Positions 8,356 through 19,929 of a stretch of 64,000 bases of DNA are shown in pieces; the stretch's first letter is position 1, and the number at the start of each line of letters is the position of its first letter. The notes below the pieces were generated by a model. The model was not told the origin of the DNA. It saw only the letters and a list, made by a program, of their open reading frames with translations, and did no database searches. Location of the stretch: positions 208,065 to 272,064 of the forward strand of contig NZ_MDSU01000001.1 of the NCBI RefSeq assembly GCF_002119425.1. Reading direction: 5' to 3'. Both the position numbers and the translations under genes were made by a program. The stretch is from Desulfurella amilsii. Its GTDB lineage: Bacteria > Campylobacterota_A > Desulfurellia > Desulfurellales > Desulfurellaceae.

Positions 8356-9657
8356 GTGTTTGATTTTGCTCAAAACTTACTTGATTATTCAAAAAAGAAG
8401 GGTTTTAATCAGTTGGAAGTTTATATTGAAAAATATATAGAAAAGTCTTTTGACCTAAAAAATGAGTCTGATTATTCAAAGAGTTTAAGCGAGACAATTG
8501 GTGTTGCTTTAAGGCTCATTAAAGATGATTATATTTTTTTTGTAAACTCTACACTTAATGATGAGAAAAAAGTTGAAGATATGATAGATAATGTTTCTTC
8601 AATGAGTTTTTCAAAGAAAATTGATGCTCAGATTTTGTCAAAAGCTGATGATGAATTCAGCTTTAAAGAAGTTAACGAATATGATGAGTCAAAAATCAAA
8701 GAGGCCATTTATGAGATGAGTTTTGCTGCAAAAAATTTTGATAAACGGATTCAACAAGTTAAATCTTCTTCTGTAAATATAAATGAAAAATATATATGGG
8801 TGTTAAATTCATTTGGCCTTAAAGCGCATCAAGCTTATAATATTGTTGATTCACAAGTTAGTGTGCTCGCAAAAGACAAAATCGAAGAGATGGGCTGGTG
8901 TGATGAAAAAGGATTCAGCTTAAATGATATAGATTTTGTAAATATTGCAAAGGTTGCTTCGCAAAGAGCAGTAGAAAAATTATCACCATCAAGTTTTTCA
9001 ACAAAAAAATTAAGCGTTGTACTATCAAATGAAGTAATGTCTTATATGCTGAGGTATTTTTTTAACATTTTTAGTGCTCAAAGCGTTATAGACAAAACCA
9101 CTAAGCTAGAAATTGGCAAAAAGGCGTTTTCAAGTTCAGTCACTATAGTTGATGATAACATTGCAAAAGGTGGTGTAAAATTTTTTATCGATGAAGAAGG
9201 TGTTCAAAAAAAACCCACAATAGTTATGCAAAATGGTGAGTTGAAAACGTTTTTACACAACACTTACACAAGTGGCAAACTTAATTGTCAAAATACAGCT
9301 AATGCAAAACGTTTTGGGTTTGTCAATCCCGTAAAAGTGGGTCCTGCTAATTTTTATTTGAAACCTTCAAATGAAAGTTTAGAAGATTTACTAAGCACTG
9401 TAGATGGCTTTTATATAACGGAAATTATGGGGATGCATATGGCAAACCCAATAAGCGGAGATTTTTCTTTGGGTGTAAATGGTTTTTTGATTGAATCTGG
9501 GCAAAAAATAAAATACATAAAAGCATCGACGTTTACAGATAATTTTTATAATATATTAAACAAAGTAATTAAAGTAGCAAACAATGTATATTTTAGCGGA
9601 TCCGTTGGGAGTCCTTCTGTTTGGGTAGCAGATTGTATTATTGGAGGAGAAGATTGA
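8356..9657 (+). CDS. pmbA: TldD/PmbA family protein, PmbA (TldE) type
   Basis: A 433-aa member of the TldD/PmbA metalloprotease family. It lacks the HExxxH zinc motif of TldD and shows the PmbA C-terminal signature [19 protein letters not shown], so it should be the non-catalytic partner. No tldD is visible in the window, which leaves its partner elsewhere or absent. The start is GTG at 8356 with a strong AAAGGGGGGGAG just upstream. The end overlaps the guaA start: the TGA stop lies at 9655-9657 and the guaA TTG at 9654-9656. Confidence 0.87.
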   Translation: MFDFAQNLLDYSKKKGFNQLEVYIEKYIEKSFDLKNESDYSKSLSETIGVALRLIKDDYIFFVNSTLNDEKKVEDMIDNVSSMSFSKKIDAQILSKADDEFSFKEVNEYDESKIKEAIYEMSFAAKNFDKRIQQVKSSSVNINEKYIWVLNSFGLKAHQAYNIVDSQVSVLAKDKIEEMGWCDEKGFSLNDIDFVNIAKVASQRAVEKLSPSSFSTKKLSVVLSNEVMSYMLRYFFNIFSAQSVIDKTTKLEIGKKAFSSSVTIVDDNIAKGGVKFFIDEEGVQKKPTIVMQNGELKTFLHNTYTSGKLNCQNTANAKRFGFVNPVKVGPANFYLKPSNESLEDLLSTVDGFYITEIMGMHMANPISGDFSLGVNGFLIESGQKIKYIKASTFTDNFYNILNKVIKVANNVYFSGSVGSPSVWVADCIIGGED

Positions 9658-11168
9658 GCTTAGTGATATTGGATTTTGGGTCTCAATATACGCAATTAAT
9701 TGCAAGGCGTATTAGACAGATGGGCTATTATGCAGAGATTTTACCTTATAATGCAAAACTAAAAGATAATGTAAAAGGTATAATATTATCAGGATCTCCA
9801 GCTAGCGTTTACGAGAAAGACGCACCAAAACCGGATGATTCTATATATGCTCTCAATGTTCCTATACTTGGTATTTGTTACGGCATACAGCTTATAGCCG
9901 AGAAATTCGGTGCTGGGATTAGTAAGGCGCAAAAAAGAGAGTATGGATACGCAGAAATCTTTTTTGAAAAAGAAGATAAGCTTTTTTATAATATTAATAA
10001 CAAAAATATTGTGTGGATGTCTCATGCAGATAAAATAGATAAGCTACCAAATGGATTTGAGGTAATATGCTCCACACAAAATTCACCTTATGCAGGTATT
10101 AGAAATTTAGATAAAAAAATATGGGCAATACAGTTTCATCCAGAAGTTTCACATACTCAAAACGGCAATACCATTCTTGAAAATTTTGTTTCGACAATAT
10201 GTGGTTTAAAGAAAGATTGGAATATGGGTGATTTTTTGGAGAAAACTATCAATGAGATAGGGCAAGAAGTAAGGGACAAAAAAGTATTGTGTGCAATATC
10301 GGGTGGTGTCGATTCTTCTGTTTTGGTAGTGTTGCTTAATAAAGCGCTAGGTGATAATGTAATTCCTGTATTTATAAACAATGGTTTATTGCGTCAAAAC
10401 GAAGAAATAAATGTTCAAAAAGCATTTGAGAAGCTTGGTATCAAGATAAACTATATTGACGCAAGTGAGATTTTTTTATCAAAATTAAAGAAAGTGAAAG
10501 ATCCAGAAAAAAAACGCAAGATTATTGGGCACACTTTTATTGATGTCTTTCGAGATTTTGTGTCAAAGCTTAGTGGCGTTGAATATCTTGCACAAGGCAC
10601 ACTTTATCCAGATGTTATTGAGAGTGTGTCCGTTAAAGGCCCATCAGATGTAATAAAAAGCCATCACAACGTAGGAGGCTTGCCAAAAGATTTGAAATTC
10701 AAACTTATAGAGCCATTTAGATTTTTATTCAAAGACGAGGTAAGACAGCTTGCAAGACAACTCAACCTAGACGATGCTTTTATTAACAGACATCCATTTC
10801 CAGGACCAGGTCTTGCTATTAGAATTATTGGCGAAGTAACAAAACAAAAATTAAATATTTTAAGGCAAGCAGATGCTATAATATTGGAAGAGATTAAAAA
10901 AAGTGGTTTTTACGACAAAGTTTGGCAAGCTTTTGGTGTTTTGCTTGATTTAAAAAGTGTAGGTGTAATGGGTGATAAAAGGACTTATGATTATGCTATT
11001 GTGGTTAGAGTTGTGGAAAGCTTAGATGGCATGACAGCAAACTGGGTATATTTACCACAAGAGTTTTTAAATACCATATCTACAAGGATAATAAACGAAG
11101 TGCAAAGAGTAAATCGTGTGGTATTGGATATTTCAAATAAACCGCCAGCAACTATAGAGTGGGAGTAA
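9654..11168 (+). CDS. guaA: GMP synthase (glutamine-hydrolysing) GuaA
   Basis: A 504-aa enzyme that aminates XMP to GMP. The class I glutamine amidotransferase domain comes first ([18 protein letters not shown], nucleophile Cys in [20 protein letters not shown]). The ATP pyrophosphatase domain follows ([15 protein letters not shown]) and then the dimerisation domain, ending in KPPATIEWE. An in-frame ATG at 9621 would add 11 residues that belong to the PmbA gene. I prefer TTG at 9654 because GGAGGAG sits 5 nt upstream and homologues begin at the ILDFGSQ strand. It is coupled to pmbA by a TTGA overlap. Confidence 0.95.
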   Translation: MSLVILDFGSQYTQLIARRIRQMGYYAEILPYNAKLKDNVKGIILSGSPASVYEKDAPKPDDSIYALNVPILGICYGIQLIAEKFGAGISKAQKREYGYAEIFFEKEDKLFYNINNKNIVWMSHADKIDKLPNGFEVICSTQNSPYAGIRNLDKKIWAIQFHPEVSHTQNGNTILENFVSTICGLKKDWNMGDFLEKTINEIGQEVRDKKVLCAISGGVDSSVLVVLLNKALGDNVIPVFINNGLLRQNEEINVQKAFEKLGIKINYIDASEIFLSKLKKVKDPEKKRKIIGHTFIDVFRDFVSKLSGVEYLAQGTLYPDVIESVSVKGPSDVIKSHHNVGGLPKDLKFKLIEPFRFLFKDEVRQLARQLNLDDAFINRHPFPGPGLAIRIIGEVTKQKLNILRQADAIILEEIKKSGFYDKVWQAFGVLLDLKSVGVMGDKRTYDYAIVVRVVESLDGMTANWVYLPQEFLNTISTRIINEVQRVNRVVLDISNKPPATIEWE

Positions 11169-11169
11169 T

Positions 11170-12147
11170 GTGGAAAAACGCCTTGTATTGAGCGATCCAG
11201 CGTATTTGGGTAATGTGTTTTACAACCGCAAGGATACATTAAAAAAAGTTGAGAAAAAGCTTAATGTTTTTATTGTTTTTAGGGGAGGCGAGGTTCTAAT
11301 TAAAGGCAGTGATAAAAATATACAACTTGCTTACAACTATTTAAAAAATATAAATGATATGGTGGACAAAGGTATACTTGTTGAGGAAAATGCTATAGAT
11401 AGTTTGATTTCTGAGCTTGATAATGGTAATGCACTTAATGCAAAAGCAGTTTTTAACCCACCAAAAACACACTCGAAAATAAAAGCCATATTGCCAAAAA
11501 ATGTTAACCAGGCAAAATATTTGGAGCTTATTGAAAAAAATACTATGACTTTTGGTATAGGGCCGGCTGGTACTGGTAAAACTTATTTGGCTGTTTTTGC
11601 TGCCATAAATGCTTTGCTTGAAAAAAGAGTTAAAAGAATAATTTTAACAAGACCAGCAGTAGAGGCAGGCGAAAAGCTGGGTTTTTTGCCTGGTACATTG
11701 TATGAAAAAATTGACCCTTACATGAAACCTCTATACGATGCAATTTACGATTGTATAGAAACTGAGCTTGCGCTAAAGCTTATTGATCAAGGAAAAATTG
11801 AAATAGAACCGCTGGCTTACATGCGTGGAAGAACACTTAATAATGCTTTTATTATCTTAGATGAGGCACAAAATACAACAGTAAGTCAGATGAAAATGTT
11901 TTTGACGCGTACAGGTTTTGATTCAAAGGTTGTAATAACAGGCGATATAACGCAAATTGATTTACCATACAACATAAAAAGTGGTTTGGCAGATGCTGTT
12001 AGCCTACTTAGAAAACTAAATTTAGACTCAATTGGATTTGTTGATTTTAAAAAAGAAGATGTGTTAAGAAACCCTATAGTTTCAAAAATCGTTGAAGCGT
12101 ATGAAAAAAGAGATAAAGATAATCAAGAAAGCAAAAACACTTATTGA
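11170..12147 (+). CDS. PhoH-like ATPase
   Basis: A 325-aa PhoH family protein, a cytoplasmic P-loop ATPase of the helicase type often linked to RNA metabolism and found beside ybeY. A KH-like N-terminal region (about 25 to 90) precedes the PhoH domain with Walker A GPAGTGKTYLAV and Walker B AFIILDEAQNTT, followed by the conserved KMFLTRTGFDSKVVITGD. The start is GTG at 11170, immediately after guaA, with GGGAG upstream. The order phoH, 7TM-HD, ybeY here is a classic conserved cluster. Confidence 0.92.
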   Translation: MEKRLVLSDPAYLGNVFYNRKDTLKKVEKKLNVFIVFRGGEVLIKGSDKNIQLAYNYLKNINDMVDKGILVEENAIDSLISELDNGNALNAKAVFNPPKTHSKIKAILPKNVNQAKYLELIEKNTMTFGIGPAGTGKTYLAVFAAINALLEKRVKRIILTRPAVEAGEKLGFLPGTLYEKIDPYMKPLYDAIYDCIETELALKLIDQGKIEIEPLAYMRGRTLNNAFIILDEAQNTTVSQMKMFLTRTGFDSKVVITGDITQIDLPYNIKSGLADAVSLLRKLNLDSIGFVDFKKEDVLRNPIVSKIVEAYEKRDKDNQESKNTY

Positions 12148-14284
12148 AAAATACCAACATCTTTTTACAAATGAATTTTTGCTTGCATTAATTTTTTTTG
12201 TAATAATTGTTTTTTTAATAGTCCCAAAAAGTAAGCTAGGCATAAGTGCGCTGAAGGTAGGTGATGTAGCGCCAAAAACAATTCGCTCAAATGTATCAAT
12301 GTTAGTAGAAGATCCGTACGCAACACATGCGAAAATTCAACAAGCAGAGGCAGCCGTTCCCAATGTATTTTACTATAACCCAGAATTATATGATAATTTA
12401 TACGAAAAGGTCTTGAGTGCATTCAATGATATTTCTAATATTAAAGATAAAACAACCGCATTGAAGAAATTTAATCAGAATTTGGATTTAAACTTAGATC
12501 AAGATATGTTTAGTTTAGTTTTAAAAAATAAAAGCAGTATTTTGCGATTTACTAATACAATACTAAAAGATATTAACCGTTATTATGTTTTGTCTGGACC
12601 TTCAGACTACCAATATGTTAAAAATCAAATTTTAATATATAATACAGAATTAAAAACTAGTAGATTAGAAACTAATACGGAGAAATTTATTGATTTGAAT
12701 ACCGCAAAAGCACTATCGTATGATAAACTACACTGGTCTGTGCCAAATTCAACATTAAGAAAATTAATTATAAATTTTGTATTTTCTTTAGTTAAACCCA
12801 ATGCTTACTACAATTCACAAAAAACACAGGAACTTAAAAAACAAGCTAGGGAAAAAGTTGTACCTATTTATTTAAAATTATCGAAAGGAGAAGTTGTTGT
12901 TAGAGAAGGAGATGTTCTTGATCGCAACGCTTATGTAAAATTAAAAGCACTAAATTCGCTGCTTGAAGTAAAAAATAGATTTTTGGATTTAATGGGAATT
13001 ATTGCTATTCTAGCTGTTTTTTTTCTAACTTCGGCGTTTATTTATAAAAAACTCAAACCAACTGAAAAATTTCCATATAAAAAATTAATTTTAATAACAG
13101 GTACAATTGTCCTATTGCAGATTATTTTAATTAAAGTGTTTTACTTTTTATCTGTAGTTGTAGGTTACTACTCGCCCGATTTTCCAAAAAGCGTTTTATT
13201 ATACTTAATACCATTTGCCGTTGCTTCGATCCTAGGTGTATTGCTTGTGGGTTTTAAATACTCGATTTCCATTTCTCTTATTACTGTGATTTTAGCATCC
13301 ATAACGGTGGATAACAGTCTTAGGTTTATGATATTCATTTATTCCTTTTTAGATAGTGTCATTGCAAGCATATACCTTGTGAGCAACAGAAACAGAAGTG
13401 GCATTGTTATGACAGGGTTTATCATATCGTTTATTAATGCTGCGCTGATAGTAATATTTTATATGCTTCAAAGTAATAATTTGTTTAATACTGTTACATT
13501 AATAAGTATTGGTTTGGGTGCACTAAATGGTATCTTGACAGCAATTATTATAAGCGGTGTGTTGCCAATTTTTGAGTGGCTATTTGATATTGCAACAAAT
13601 GTTAAGTTAGTTGAACTTGGAAATCTTAATCACACATTACTTAAAGAGCTAGCCATAAAAACGCCTGGTACATACCATCACAGTATAGTTGTATCAAGTT
13701 TGTCAGAAGCAGCTTGTCAAGCAATCGGAGCGAATTCGCTGCTTGCAAAAGTAGGTTCTTATTATCACGATATAGGAAAAATTAAAAAACCAACGTACTT
13801 TATTGAAAATCAATTCGATACAGAAAACCCCCACGATAGACTAATGCCATACGTAAGCAGTCTAATTATTAAAAATCATGTAAAAGATGGCGTAGAGACA
13901 GGTAAAAAATATAGACTTGGTTCTCAAATTATTGATATAATCGAACAGCATCACGGCACAATGATTGTGAAGTATTTTTACGATAAAGCTAAAGAGATGG
14001 GATTAAACCCAAATGAAGAGGATTTTCGCTACCCAGGTCCAAAACCTCAATCTAAGGAATCAGGTATTGTGATGCTTGCGGATAAGGTTGAAGCAGCGAC
14101 CAAAAATTTAAATGAACCTACAATTACACATTTAAAAAATTATGTTAAGAACCTAACAAATGAGATTTTTTTAGATGGTCAATTGGATGAATCTGATTTG
14201 TCTTTAAAAGAACTAAATTTAATTGTGGATAGTTTTGTTAATGTGTTAATAGGTATATTCCATCATAGGATAAAATATAAATGA
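12101..14284 (+). CDS. 7TM receptor with intracellular HD hydrolase (PgpH-like)
   Basis: A protein of about 727 residues. One N-terminal membrane helix (about 20 to 43) is followed by a long extracytoplasmic 7TMR-HDED domain, seven membrane helices (about 290 to 490) and a cytoplasmic HD domain with PGTYHHSIVVSSLSEA, YYHDIGKI and EQHHGT. Firmicute relatives (PgpH) hydrolyse cyclic di-AMP; that function is inferred here. The frame is open from a TTG at 12092, but the ATG at 12101 is the more natural start, giving a 47-nt overlap with phoH. The upstream binding site is weak. Confidence 0.9.
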   Translation: MKKEIKIIKKAKTLIEKYQHLFTNEFLLALIFFVIIVFLIVPKSKLGISALKVGDVAPKTIRSNVSMLVEDPYATHAKIQQAEAAVPNVFYYNPELYDNLYEKVLSAFNDISNIKDKTTALKKFNQNLDLNLDQDMFSLVLKNKSSILRFTNTILKDINRYYVLSGPSDYQYVKNQILIYNTELKTSRLETNTEKFIDLNTAKALSYDKLHWSVPNSTLRKLIINFVFSLVKPNAYYNSQKTQELKKQAREKVVPIYLKLSKGEVVVREGDVLDRNAYVKLKALNSLLEVKNRFLDLMGIIAILAVFFLTSAFIYKKLKPTEKFPYKKLILITGTIVLLQIILIKVFYFLSVVVGYYSPDFPKSVLLYLIPFAVASILGVLLVGFKYSISISLITVILASITVDNSLRFMIFIYSFLDSVIASIYLVSNRNRSGIVMTGFIISFINAALIVIFYMLQSNNLFNTVTLISIGLGALNGILTAIIISGVLPIFEWLFDIATNVKLVELGNLNHTLLKELAIKTPGTYHHSIVVSSLSEAACQAIGANSLLAKVGSYYHDIGKIKKPTYFIENQFDTENPHDRLMPYVSSLIIKNHVKDGVETGKKYRLGSQIIDIIEQHHGTMIVKYFYDKAKEMGLNPNEEDFRYPGPKPQSKESGIVMLADKVEAATKNLNEPTITHLKNYVKNLTNEIFLDGQLDESDLSLKELNLIVDSFVNVLIGIFHHRIKYK

Positions 14285-14685
14285 AAGCTATTATAGACGA
14301 ATGTGGGTTGGGTAATAAAGCTTATTTTAAAAAATTTTTCGACTTTTTATACAAAAAATATAATATTTCAAGCAAAAAAGAAATAAATCTTTTGTTTTGT
14401 AGTATTGATAAAATAAAAGAATTAAATAAACAATACAGAAGAAAAAAAAGTCCAACCGATGTCTTGTCTTTTTATGGCTATGATGATAATATACTAGGAG
14501 ATATTGCCATATGCTGTGAAGTAGCAAGCAAAAAGGCTAAAAAACTAAATATGGATGAGAAAGAATATATACTATTTTTAATCGCTCATGGTTTTTTGCA
14601 CCTTTTGGGTTATAACCACGATACTATGCAAGATTATGAAACAATGGTCAATTTACAAAAACAACTTTTGCGGGAATGGAGTTAA
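14281..14685 (+). CDS. ybeY: Endoribonuclease YbeY
   Basis: A 134-aa single-strand endoribonuclease used in 16S rRNA maturation and ribosome quality control. The zinc motif [12 protein letters not shown] near residue 101 carries all three histidines. [12 protein letters not shown] (near residue 58) and [10 protein letters not shown] are the other family blocks. The ATG overlaps the stop of the 7TM-HD gene by 4 nt. Confidence 0.94.
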   Translation: MKAIIDECGLGNKAYFKKFFDFLYKKYNISSKKEINLLFCSIDKIKELNKQYRRKKSPTDVLSFYGYDDNILGDIAICCEVASKKAKKLNMDEKEYILFLIAHGFLHLLGYNHDTMQDYETMVNLQKQLLREWS

Positions 14686-14687
14686 AT

Positions 14688-15491
14688 ATGAAAAAGAAAC
14701 TTTTATTAGCGTTGCCAATTATTACTTTTGGTGTATATTTTGGCAAAAAAACCAAAGTGGTTGAACAAGTAAAACAAGACATAAATAATGTTTTTGAAAA
14801 AGACCCAGCCGCAAAGAGTGTGCCAGAAGTACTATTGTGCTATCCAGGTCTTCATGCTTTATGGATGCATAGATTATCTCATTTTTTATGGAATAAAAAT
14901 TTAAAACTTATATCGCGATTTACTTCTCATGTTAGCAGATTTTTAACTGGTGTTGAGATTCATCCTGCGGCAAAAATTGGTAAAAATTTTTTTATTGACC
15001 ACGGTATGGGTGTTGTTATTGGTGAAACTGCTGAAATTGGAGACAATGTTACACTTTATCAAGGGGTTACGCTTGGAGGTACAAGTCTAGAAAAGGTAAA
15101 AAGACACCCTACATTAGGAAACAATATAGTGGTTGGCGGCGGAGCGAAAATATTGGGTGCTTTTAAAATTGGCGATAATTCAAAGATTGGTTCAAATAGC
15201 GTGGTAGTAAGAGAAGTGCCGGATAATTCTACAGTTGTGGGTGTACCAGGTAAAATTATTAAAAAGGAACCCTCAGAAGAGAAAAAAGACTTTGATCATA
15301 CAAAAATGCCTGATGTTGAGGGTAAGTTATTTAGGTACCTATTACATAGGATTGAAGAATTAGAGAAAGAAATTCAGGCAATGGGTAAAGGCGATAAGGA
15401 ATTTATAAAACTTGAAGAAGAAAAAAACTTACAGGAATTAAAAAACATAGAAAATTATATAAAAAGCTTTGATATAGGCCTAGGAGGGTAA
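14688..15491 (+). CDS. cysE: Serine O-acetyltransferase (EpsC/CysE type)
   Basis: A 267-aa left-handed beta-helix acyltransferase making O-acetylserine for cysteine synthesis. The core shows [37 protein letters not shown] and GVTLGGTS, all typical of SAT. ATG at 14688 is preferred over 14676 because GGAG lies 6 nt upstream. Two oddities are seen. The N-terminus starts with a hydrophobic stretch ([18 protein letters not shown]) that could be a membrane anchor. About 80 charged, probably coiled-coil residues follow the catalytic domain. It sits directly before leuC. Confidence 0.88.
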   Translation: MKKKLLLALPIITFGVYFGKKTKVVEQVKQDINNVFEKDPAAKSVPEVLLCYPGLHALWMHRLSHFLWNKNLKLISRFTSHVSRFLTGVEIHPAAKIGKNFFIDHGMGVVIGETAEIGDNVTLYQGVTLGGTSLEKVKRHPTLGNNIVVGGGAKILGAFKIGDNSKIGSNSVVVREVPDNSTVVGVPGKIIKKEPSEEKKDFDHTKMPDVEGKLFRYLLHRIEELEKEIQAMGKGDKEFIKLEEEKNLQELKNIENYIKSFDIGLGG

Positions 15492-16756
<1,265 letters not shown>

Positions 16757-16760
<4 letters not shown>

Positions 16761-17251
16761 TTTTAGCAAGAGTTTGGAAATTTGGAGATAATATTGATAC
16801 TGATCTTATAATACCAGCGAGGTATTTAAATACCTCTGATGAATTTGAGCTTGCAAAACATTGTATGGAAGATGCAGACCCAGATTTTGTTAAAAAAGCT
16901 CAAAAAGGCGATTGTATTGTAGCAGGTTTTAATTTTGGTAGCGGCTCATCCAGAGAACATGCCCCAATTGCCATTAAAGCAGCAGGTATATCATGCGTGA
17001 TAGCAAAATCTTTTGCAAGAATTTTCTATAGGAATGCGTTTAATATTGGCCTTCCTATATTGGAATTACCTCAAACAGATAAAATTGACGAAGGGGACAT
17101 TTTAGAAATTGATACAAAAACGGGCAAAATTTTTAATAAGACAAAAAATGAGACTTATCAGGCAACAGCTATACCAGAATTTATGCAAGAGTTAATTGTA
17201 AGCGGTGGGTTGTTTAATTATGCCAAAAAAATGATCCAAAAAGGAGCTTGA
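16757..17251 (+). CDS. leuD: 3-isopropylmalate dehydratase, small subunit
   Basis: A 164-aa swivel-domain subunit that pairs with Leu[16 protein letters not shown] near the N-terminus and [15 protein letters not shown] near residue 60 are the family signatures. It overlaps leuC by 4 nt and is one nucleotide from leuB, so the three genes are almost certainly co-translated. leuA (isopropylmalate synthase) is not in the window. Confidence 0.95.
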
Positions 17252-17252
17252 A

Positions 17253-18326
17253 ATGGGTAAATTTGTAATTTCTGTAATGGAAGGTGACGGGATTGGTCCA
17301 GAAATAGTCAAAGAGGGCCTTAAAGCTTTAGAAGAGGTAGCAAAGAGATTTAAACATACTTTTGAGTACAAGTATGTGTATGTTGGTGGGTGCTCAATTG
17401 ATAGATTTGGCGTGCCTTTAACACAAGAAACAATTGATACAATCCTTTCTACCGATGCATTGTTTTTTGGATCCGTGGGTGGACCTAAATGGGAAAACTT
17501 ACCGCATCACTTAAAACCTGAAGCCGGACTTTTAGGCATAAGGAAAGCTTTGGGTGCATTTGCAAACCTAAGACCTGCGAAAGTGTTTAGAGAGCTTATT
17601 AACACTTCAACGCTAAAAAAAGAAGTGATTGAAGGTATAGATTTATTAGTTGTAAGAGAACTAACTGGGGGTATTTATTTTGGAGAGCCACGCGGCTTTA
17701 GCGAAGATAAAAAGAAAGCATTTAATACAATGGTATATACAAATGAAGAAGTAAGGCGTATTGCAAAGCTTGCATTTGATATAGCCAGGCAAAGAAGAAA
17801 AAAACTAACCAGCGTTGATAAAGCAAATGTATTAGAAGTATCGCAGTTTTGGCGAAATATTGTGATTGAGGTATCCAAAGACTACCCAGATGTAGAGCTA
17901 AACCATATGTATGTGGATAATGCTGCTATGCAGCTTGTAAGAAACCCAAAACAATTTGATGTAATTGTTACAGGCAATATTTTTGGCGATATTTTAAGCG
18001 ACGAAGCTAGTATGCTAACAGGATCAATTGGTATGCTTGCAAGCGCCTCCGTAGGTGGTAAAGTGGGTTTGTTTGAGCCCATCCATGGATCAGCACCAGA
18101 TATTGCAGGACTTGGTGTTGCAAATCCTATTGCACAGATTGAATCCTTGGCTATGCTTTTAAAATATGGACTTAAACTTCACAAAGAAGCAAAATGTGTA
18201 GAAGATGCTGTAGCGCTAGTGTTAAAAATGGGCTATAGAACACAAGATATTGCAACAAACTCAGACAAAAAGGTAAATACGACGCAAATGGGCGATTTAA
18301 TAGCAAAGGCTGTAAGCGAGGTATGA
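17253..18326 (+). CDS. leuB: 3-isopropylmalate dehydrogenase
   Basis: A 357-aa NAD-dependent beta-decarboxylating dehydrogenase for the third leucine step. GDGIGPEIVKEGLKAL opens the protein. Substrate-loop residues are in GLLGIRKALGAFANLRPAK, the catalytic Lys-Tyr region in VRELTGGIYFGEPRG, and the NAD site in FEPIHGSAPDIAGLGVANP. A GGAG-type site lies within leuD. The 4-nt overlap with ysxC extends the string. Confidence 0.95.
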   Translation: MGKFVISVMEGDGIGPEIVKEGLKALEEVAKRFKHTFEYKYVYVGGCSIDRFGVPLTQETIDTILSTDALFFGSVGGPKWENLPHHLKPEAGLLGIRKALGAFANLRPAKVFRELINTSTLKKEVIEGIDLLVVRELTGGIYFGEPRGFSEDKKKAFNTMVYTNEEVRRIAKLAFDIARQRRKKLTSVDKANVLEVSQFWRNIVIEVSKDYPDVELNHMYVDNAAMQLVRNPKQFDVIVTGNIFGDILSDEASMLTGSIGMLASASVGGKVGLFEPIHGSAPDIAGLGVANPIAQIESLAMLLKYGLKLHKEAKCVEDAVALVLKMGYRTQDIATNSDKKVNTTQMGDLIAKAVSEV

Positions 18327-18919
18327 GCGAAGTTTACTTTAAAAAAGTTAAATTTGTGGGTAGCTTCATAGAAGCACCCACAAGGTTTGAACTGCCTCAG
18401 TTTGTTTTTTGCGGTAGAAGTAATGTAGGCAAATCTTCATTAATTAACGCTCTATTGAATCAAAAAATTGCTCAAGTAAGCAAAACACCAGGTAAAACAA
18501 CTACTATAAATGCTTTTGTTGTAGACGAAAAATTTTACTTAATTGATGTGCCAGGATATGGTTTTGCAAAACGTTCAAAGTCAATAATAAATGCTTGGAA
18601 AAAACCTATAGATGATTATTTATTAAATGCAGGCATGCTAAGAACAGTTTTTTTACTAATAGATGCAAGAGTATCGCTTATGCCATACGATGAGCTTTTT
18701 TTAGAGTGGTTAAATTACCATAACCTAAATACTGTGGTTTTGCTGACAAAAATCGATAAAGCCTCGCAATCTCAATTAGCACTTACAAAAAAACACTTGC
18801 AAAAATTTAACTTACAGTATATTCAAACATCATCTGTTTCCAAAAAAGGTATAGATAGGCTTGCACAATTAATTATGCAAGCCTGCGATATTAGTTTTAA
18901 TTTAGAGTTATTTTCTTAG
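18323..18919 (+). CDS. ysxC: Ribosome biogenesis GTPase YsxC/EngB
   Basis: A 198-aa TRAFAC GTPase needed for 50S subunit assembly. G1 is GRSNVGKSSLIN, G3 is DVPGYGFA, G4 is TKIDK, with the usual short N-terminal extension (FVGSFIEAPTRFELPQ). It is the last gene of the string that began at mltG. Its final 23 nt overlap the end of the converging doxDA gene. Confidence 0.94.
   Translation: MSEVYFKKVKFVGSFIEAPTRFELPQFVFCGRSNVGKSSLINALLNQKIAQVSKTPGKTTTINAFVVDEKFYLIDVPGYGFAKRSKSIINAWKKPIDDYLLNAGMLRTVFLLIDARVSLMPYDELFLEWLNYHNLNTVVLLTKIDKASQSQLALTKKHLQKFNLQYIQTSSVSKKGIDRLAQLIMQACDISFNLELFS
18858..18883. repeat. Inverted repeat near the convergent ysxC/doxDA ends
   Basis: Arms GGCTTGCA (18858-18865) and TGCAAGCC (18876-18883) flank an AATTAATT core. 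The site lies inside ysxC and about 14 nt past the doxDA stop on the minus strand. It could fold in either mRNA. For doxDA a T-rich run follows some 10 nt later, so a weak terminator role is possible. Confidence 0.4.
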
Positions 18920-19913
18920 CCCATTTAAGTCCACTTACATCTATTAACTCAACGGTGTAGTTGCCAGGCGCAAGCAATATATCTTTTTGCGAATTGATAT
19001 TTATCGTAGCTTTTGCGCCAAGCGGTACCACTAGTGAAAATTTATTTGGTTCAATTTTGTTAAAATAGTAATTTTTAATATTATTTTTTGAGATATTTTG
19101 ACTATTTGGTTTTATGTTTTCCATAACATTTCCTTTATTATCTAAAATAGCTATTTCTTCAACGAATGCACCATACGTATCAGGACCATTTGTGCGGTAA
19201 ATAGTTAAGTTTAAAGAACCATTTTTCTTTATTTGCGCATTTAAAATTTCAACTTTTGGCACTTTAGATAAATTGTATAGCTTTCCATATAGGCCACCAT
19301 GCAGCGCTTGATAGGTATATAATGTAATAAACATAGCGATTATGCTAAAAATCAAACCTTCTGTTTTAAGAGAAGATTCGCCTTTCCTTAAGTTATTTGA
19401 GGCTAAGAATGTTAACAATTTTGATTTTGTATCTTTAAATAATATATGATCTAAAGAAAATATACCCCCTCCAAGACTAAACATAACAAGCCCACTTGAT
19501 ATACCAGCTATGCCTATCTGCCACTCATCCACGCATGTTGAGCCAAGCCAGCCAGAACCAAGCAGTATGCCAAGAGAAAGCAATGTAGCACCTATAGCTG
19601 ATAGCCTAGTTAAGAGTCCAAAAAGCAAACCAATACCCACAAGACCTTCAATAATAGTAAATGTAACTAAAAAAATATACAACAAATGTGGGTTATTGAT
19701 AAGGTATTCTATCATTGGTTTAATAAACAATGCATGTGGTAAAAAATGATTGAATGCATGACCCATAAATGCAGGTGAGCTTGGATCTAGCTTTTGTGGA
19801 TCATTTACCACTCTTCTCAAAAATGCACTAAAAAACTCCCAACCCAAAACTAAGCGAATTGGTGTTGCAAGCGTTGAAATACTGCTAAAAGAAAAAGATT
19901 TACCATTAGACAT
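18897..19913 (-). CDS. doxDA: Fused DoxD-DoxA thiosulfate:quinone oxidoreductase
   Basis: A 338-aa membrane protein. The N-terminal half is a DoxX-like DoxD domain (residues about 8 to 170) with four hydrophobic helices and the blocks LVLGWEFFSAFLRRV and LGSGWLGSTCVDEWQIG. The C-terminal half (about 190 to 338) has one membrane helix and a beta-rich DoxA domain. In Acidianus the two subunits are separate and oxidise thiosulfate to tetrathionate with quinone reduction. The ATG at 19913 has GGAGG 5 nt upstream, better than the in-frame 19925. It is 16 nt downstream of tauE in the same direction. Confidence 0.82.
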   Translation of the reverse strand: MSNGKSFSFSSISTLATPIRLVLGWEFFSAFLRRVVNDPQKLDPSSPAFMGHAFNHFLPHALFIKPMIEYLINNPHLLYIFLVTFTIIEGLVGIGLLFGLLTRLSAIGATLLSLGILLGSGWLGSTCVDEWQIGIAGISSGLVMFSLGGGIFSLDHILFKDTKSKLLTFLASNNLRKGESSLKTEGLIFSIIAMFITLYTYQALHGGLYGKLYNLSKVPKVEILNAQIKKNGSLNLTIYRTNGPDTYGAFVEEIAILDNKGNVMENIKPNSQNISKNNIKNYYFNKIEPNKFSLVVPLGAKATININSQKDILLAPGNYTVELIDVSGLKWAKKITLN

Positions 19914-19929
19914 CAAAACCTCCAAACGA

